DNA of 5,872 nucleotides from Verrucomicrobiota bacterium. Its GTDB lineage: Bacteria > Verrucomicrobiota > Verrucomicrobiia > Opitutales > UBA2995. This document shows positions 4,650 through 5,872 of the stretch, one piece after another; position 1 is the stretch's first letter, and the number at the start of each line of letters is the position of its first letter. The notes below the pieces were generated by a model that worked only from the letters and a program-made list of their open reading frames with translations, made no database searches and was not told where the DNA came from. The position numbers and the translations under genes are program-made. The stretch lies in assembly GCA_027297085.1 (NCBI GenBank), contig JAPUIL010000147.1, positions 1-5,872 on the forward strand, given 5' to 3'.

Positions 4650-5845
4650 GCTCGCACGCTCGGATCTTCGGTTAGGCCAATAGCTTGTTGACGGGCTTTT
4701 TCAGCTTCTTCATTGCGACCAAGCTCGTTGAGTAGGTGAAATCGGAGAGCCCAAAATGGTTGATAATTGGCCACGGCCTGATGGGGAAGTCGGTCGAGTT
4801 CCGCTAGAGCAAATGAAGCATCCTTTGCTTTGGCCAGGGTTGAAGCCCGGCTGACGAGTGCGCCTATAGTGGGTGCGATTTGTACTAGACCTTCGTATAA
4901 AGTGGCGATGGTTTCCCAGTCAACCAGACCAGTGTTAATGCGGGCGGTGTGGGCGGATTGAATAGAAGCCTCGAGTTGGAAACGCCCGTGCTTACCCATT
5001 TTCGAGGCGGACATTAGCTCGTTTTCTGCTTCGTCAATGATTGGTCGGTTCCAGAGTGATGTGTCCTGATCATAAAGCGGGATAAATGATCCATCTCTTC
5101 CTCTGCGTGCCTGCTTCCTGGATTCGCAATAAAGCATTAATGCGAGGAGTCCTCGAGGTTCCGGTTCTTGTGGCATTTGTTGCACCAGTATTCTGGCTAG
5201 CCAGATTGCTTCGTCAGACAGGGAGTGTGCGAATCCATCTTGGCCTGCTACGTTTTCCCAGGCGACACCATAGGCTGCGTAAATGGCTTCAAGAACAGCG
5301 TCCAATCTCTCTGGGAGATCTTCGGGTTCCGGTATTGAAAACCGGATACGGGCGTCCCGAATCTTACGTTTGCCGCGAACGAGTCGTTGGCTCATGGCGC
5401 TAGGTTTGACCAGAAACGCAGAGGCCATGCGGTCTGCGGTAAGACCGAGAACCGTGTTTAGAATCAAGGGAGCGCGAATGCTTGAATCAATCGCCGGGTG
5501 AGCGCACACAAACATCAGGTTTAGGCGGTGTTCTGGAAAAGTTTGAGCCGGAGAAATATCCGCGGCTTTTTCTTCGGCATCCTTTGCGAGCGTATTGACA
5601 AGATTAGTACGCGTCTTTTGTCGTCGAATTTCGTCGATACCTTTTCTTCGAGCAACTGAAAGCAACCAGGCTTCCGGATTGTTGGGCTCGCCTCGCCTCG
5701 GCCAGGTTTCAAGAGCAGCAGCAAAAGCGTCGCTCAAGGCTTCCTCGGCCTTGATCACATCGCCCGATTGAGCTGCTAAAAATGCAAGGAGTCGCCCGTA
5801 GGATTCCCGGGCGACTCTTTCGACCTTCTGTTCGACGGTCGTCAT
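4634..5845 (-). CDS. ECF42-like RNA polymerase sigma factor with DUF6596/TPR-like C-terminal extension
   Basis: A 403-residue cytoplasmic sigma factor. Region 2 occupies about residues 12-78, with AEEALSDAFAAALETWP (33-49) and NPEAWLLSVARRKGIDEIRR (56-75), which bind core RNA polymerase and the -10 element. Region 4 is near 112-166, with the helix-turn-helix around LGLTADRMASAFLVKPSAMS for -35 contact. The long remainder (about 180-403) is the DUF6596 plus TPR-like extension typical of group ECF42, with DEAIWLARILVQQMPQEPE (211-229), GLLALMLYCESR (232-243), GRFQLEASIQSAH (287-299) and DWETIATLYEGLVQIAPTIG (309-328). Known members lack a classical anti-sigma gene, usually neighbour DGPF/YCII-like genes, and need the extension for activity. 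No such gene is visible because only 27 bp remain upstream. No Shine-Dalgarno precedes the ATG at 5845. The stop TAA lies inside the end of the convergent protease gene. Confidence 0.9.
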   Translation of the reverse strand: MTTVEQKVERVARESYGRLLAFLAAQSGDVIKAEEALSDAFAAALETWPRRGEPNNPEAWLLSVARRKGIDEIRRQKTRTNLVNTLAKDAEEKAADISPAQTFPEHRLNLMFVCAHPAIDSSIRAPLILNTVLGLTADRMASAFLVKPSAMSQRLVRGKRKIRDARIRFSIPEPEDLPERLDAVLEAIYAAYGVAWENVAGQDGFAHSLSDEAIWLARILVQQMPQEPEPRGLLALMLYCESRKQARRGRDGSFIPLYDQDTSLWNRPIIDEAENELMSASKMGKHGRFQLEASIQSAHTARINTGLVDWETIATLYEGLVQIAPTIGALVSRASTLAKAKDASFALAELDRLPHQAVANYQPFWALRFHLLNELGRNEEAEKARQQAIGLTEDPSVRAYLLS

Positions 5846-5872
5846 AAAAAGAATGCGATTTCTGTGTGGATC

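Noticed and set aside
5086..5403. 105-codon plus-strand frame
   Set aside because: It is antisense to the sigma factor, whose family motifs continue through this stretch.

Overview
The window looks like a chromosomal stretch from a Gram-negative bacterium. The evidence is an LpxL/HtrB-type lipid A acyltransferase, which implies an outer membrane. Base composition is roughly balanced. None of the four intact gene starts has a recognisable Shine-Dalgarno sequence. The mix of an SLC12-type transporter, an ECF42-type sigma factor, a CPBP protease and an IS200/RAYT-like transposase tail would fit a Verrucomicrobiota/PVC-type or similar environmental bacterium. That placement is inference only, because there is no marker gene.

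Layout. Positions 1-132 (+) hold the last 43 codons of a gene entering from the left, resembling the C-terminal tail of IS200-like/REP-associated transposases. Six bases later, tail to tail, a large minus-strand locus (2316 down to 139) encodes an SLC12-family cation-chloride cotransporter-like protein. It is broken by one in-frame TAA (1048-1050) between the 12-helix membrane domain (1048-2316) and the cytosolic domain (139-1008). A 335-bp divergent spacer (2317-2651) has no convincing gene but several small dyads and direct repeats. It leads to the acyltransferase (2652-3578, +). A candidate promoter with a perfect TTGACA lies in the following 93-bp gap, ahead of a CPBP-family intramembrane protease (3672-4649, +). 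The last gene (4634-5845, -) is a 403-aa ECF42-like sigma factor with a long C-terminal extension. Its 3' end overlaps that of the protease by 16 bp.

How the genes relate. Three of the four main loci concern the envelope (ion transport, lipid A acylation, membrane proteolysis), but strand changes and spacing argue against one operon. At most the acyltransferase and protease are co-transcribed. The ECF42 factor probably belongs with a DGPF/YCII-like gene beyond the right edge. I see no defence island, CRISPR, tRNA, rRNA or complete mobile element, and no clear new multi-gene system. The observation most worth following is the transporter split exactly at its domain boundary, either a fresh pseudogene or a two-polypeptide/readthrough arrangement.
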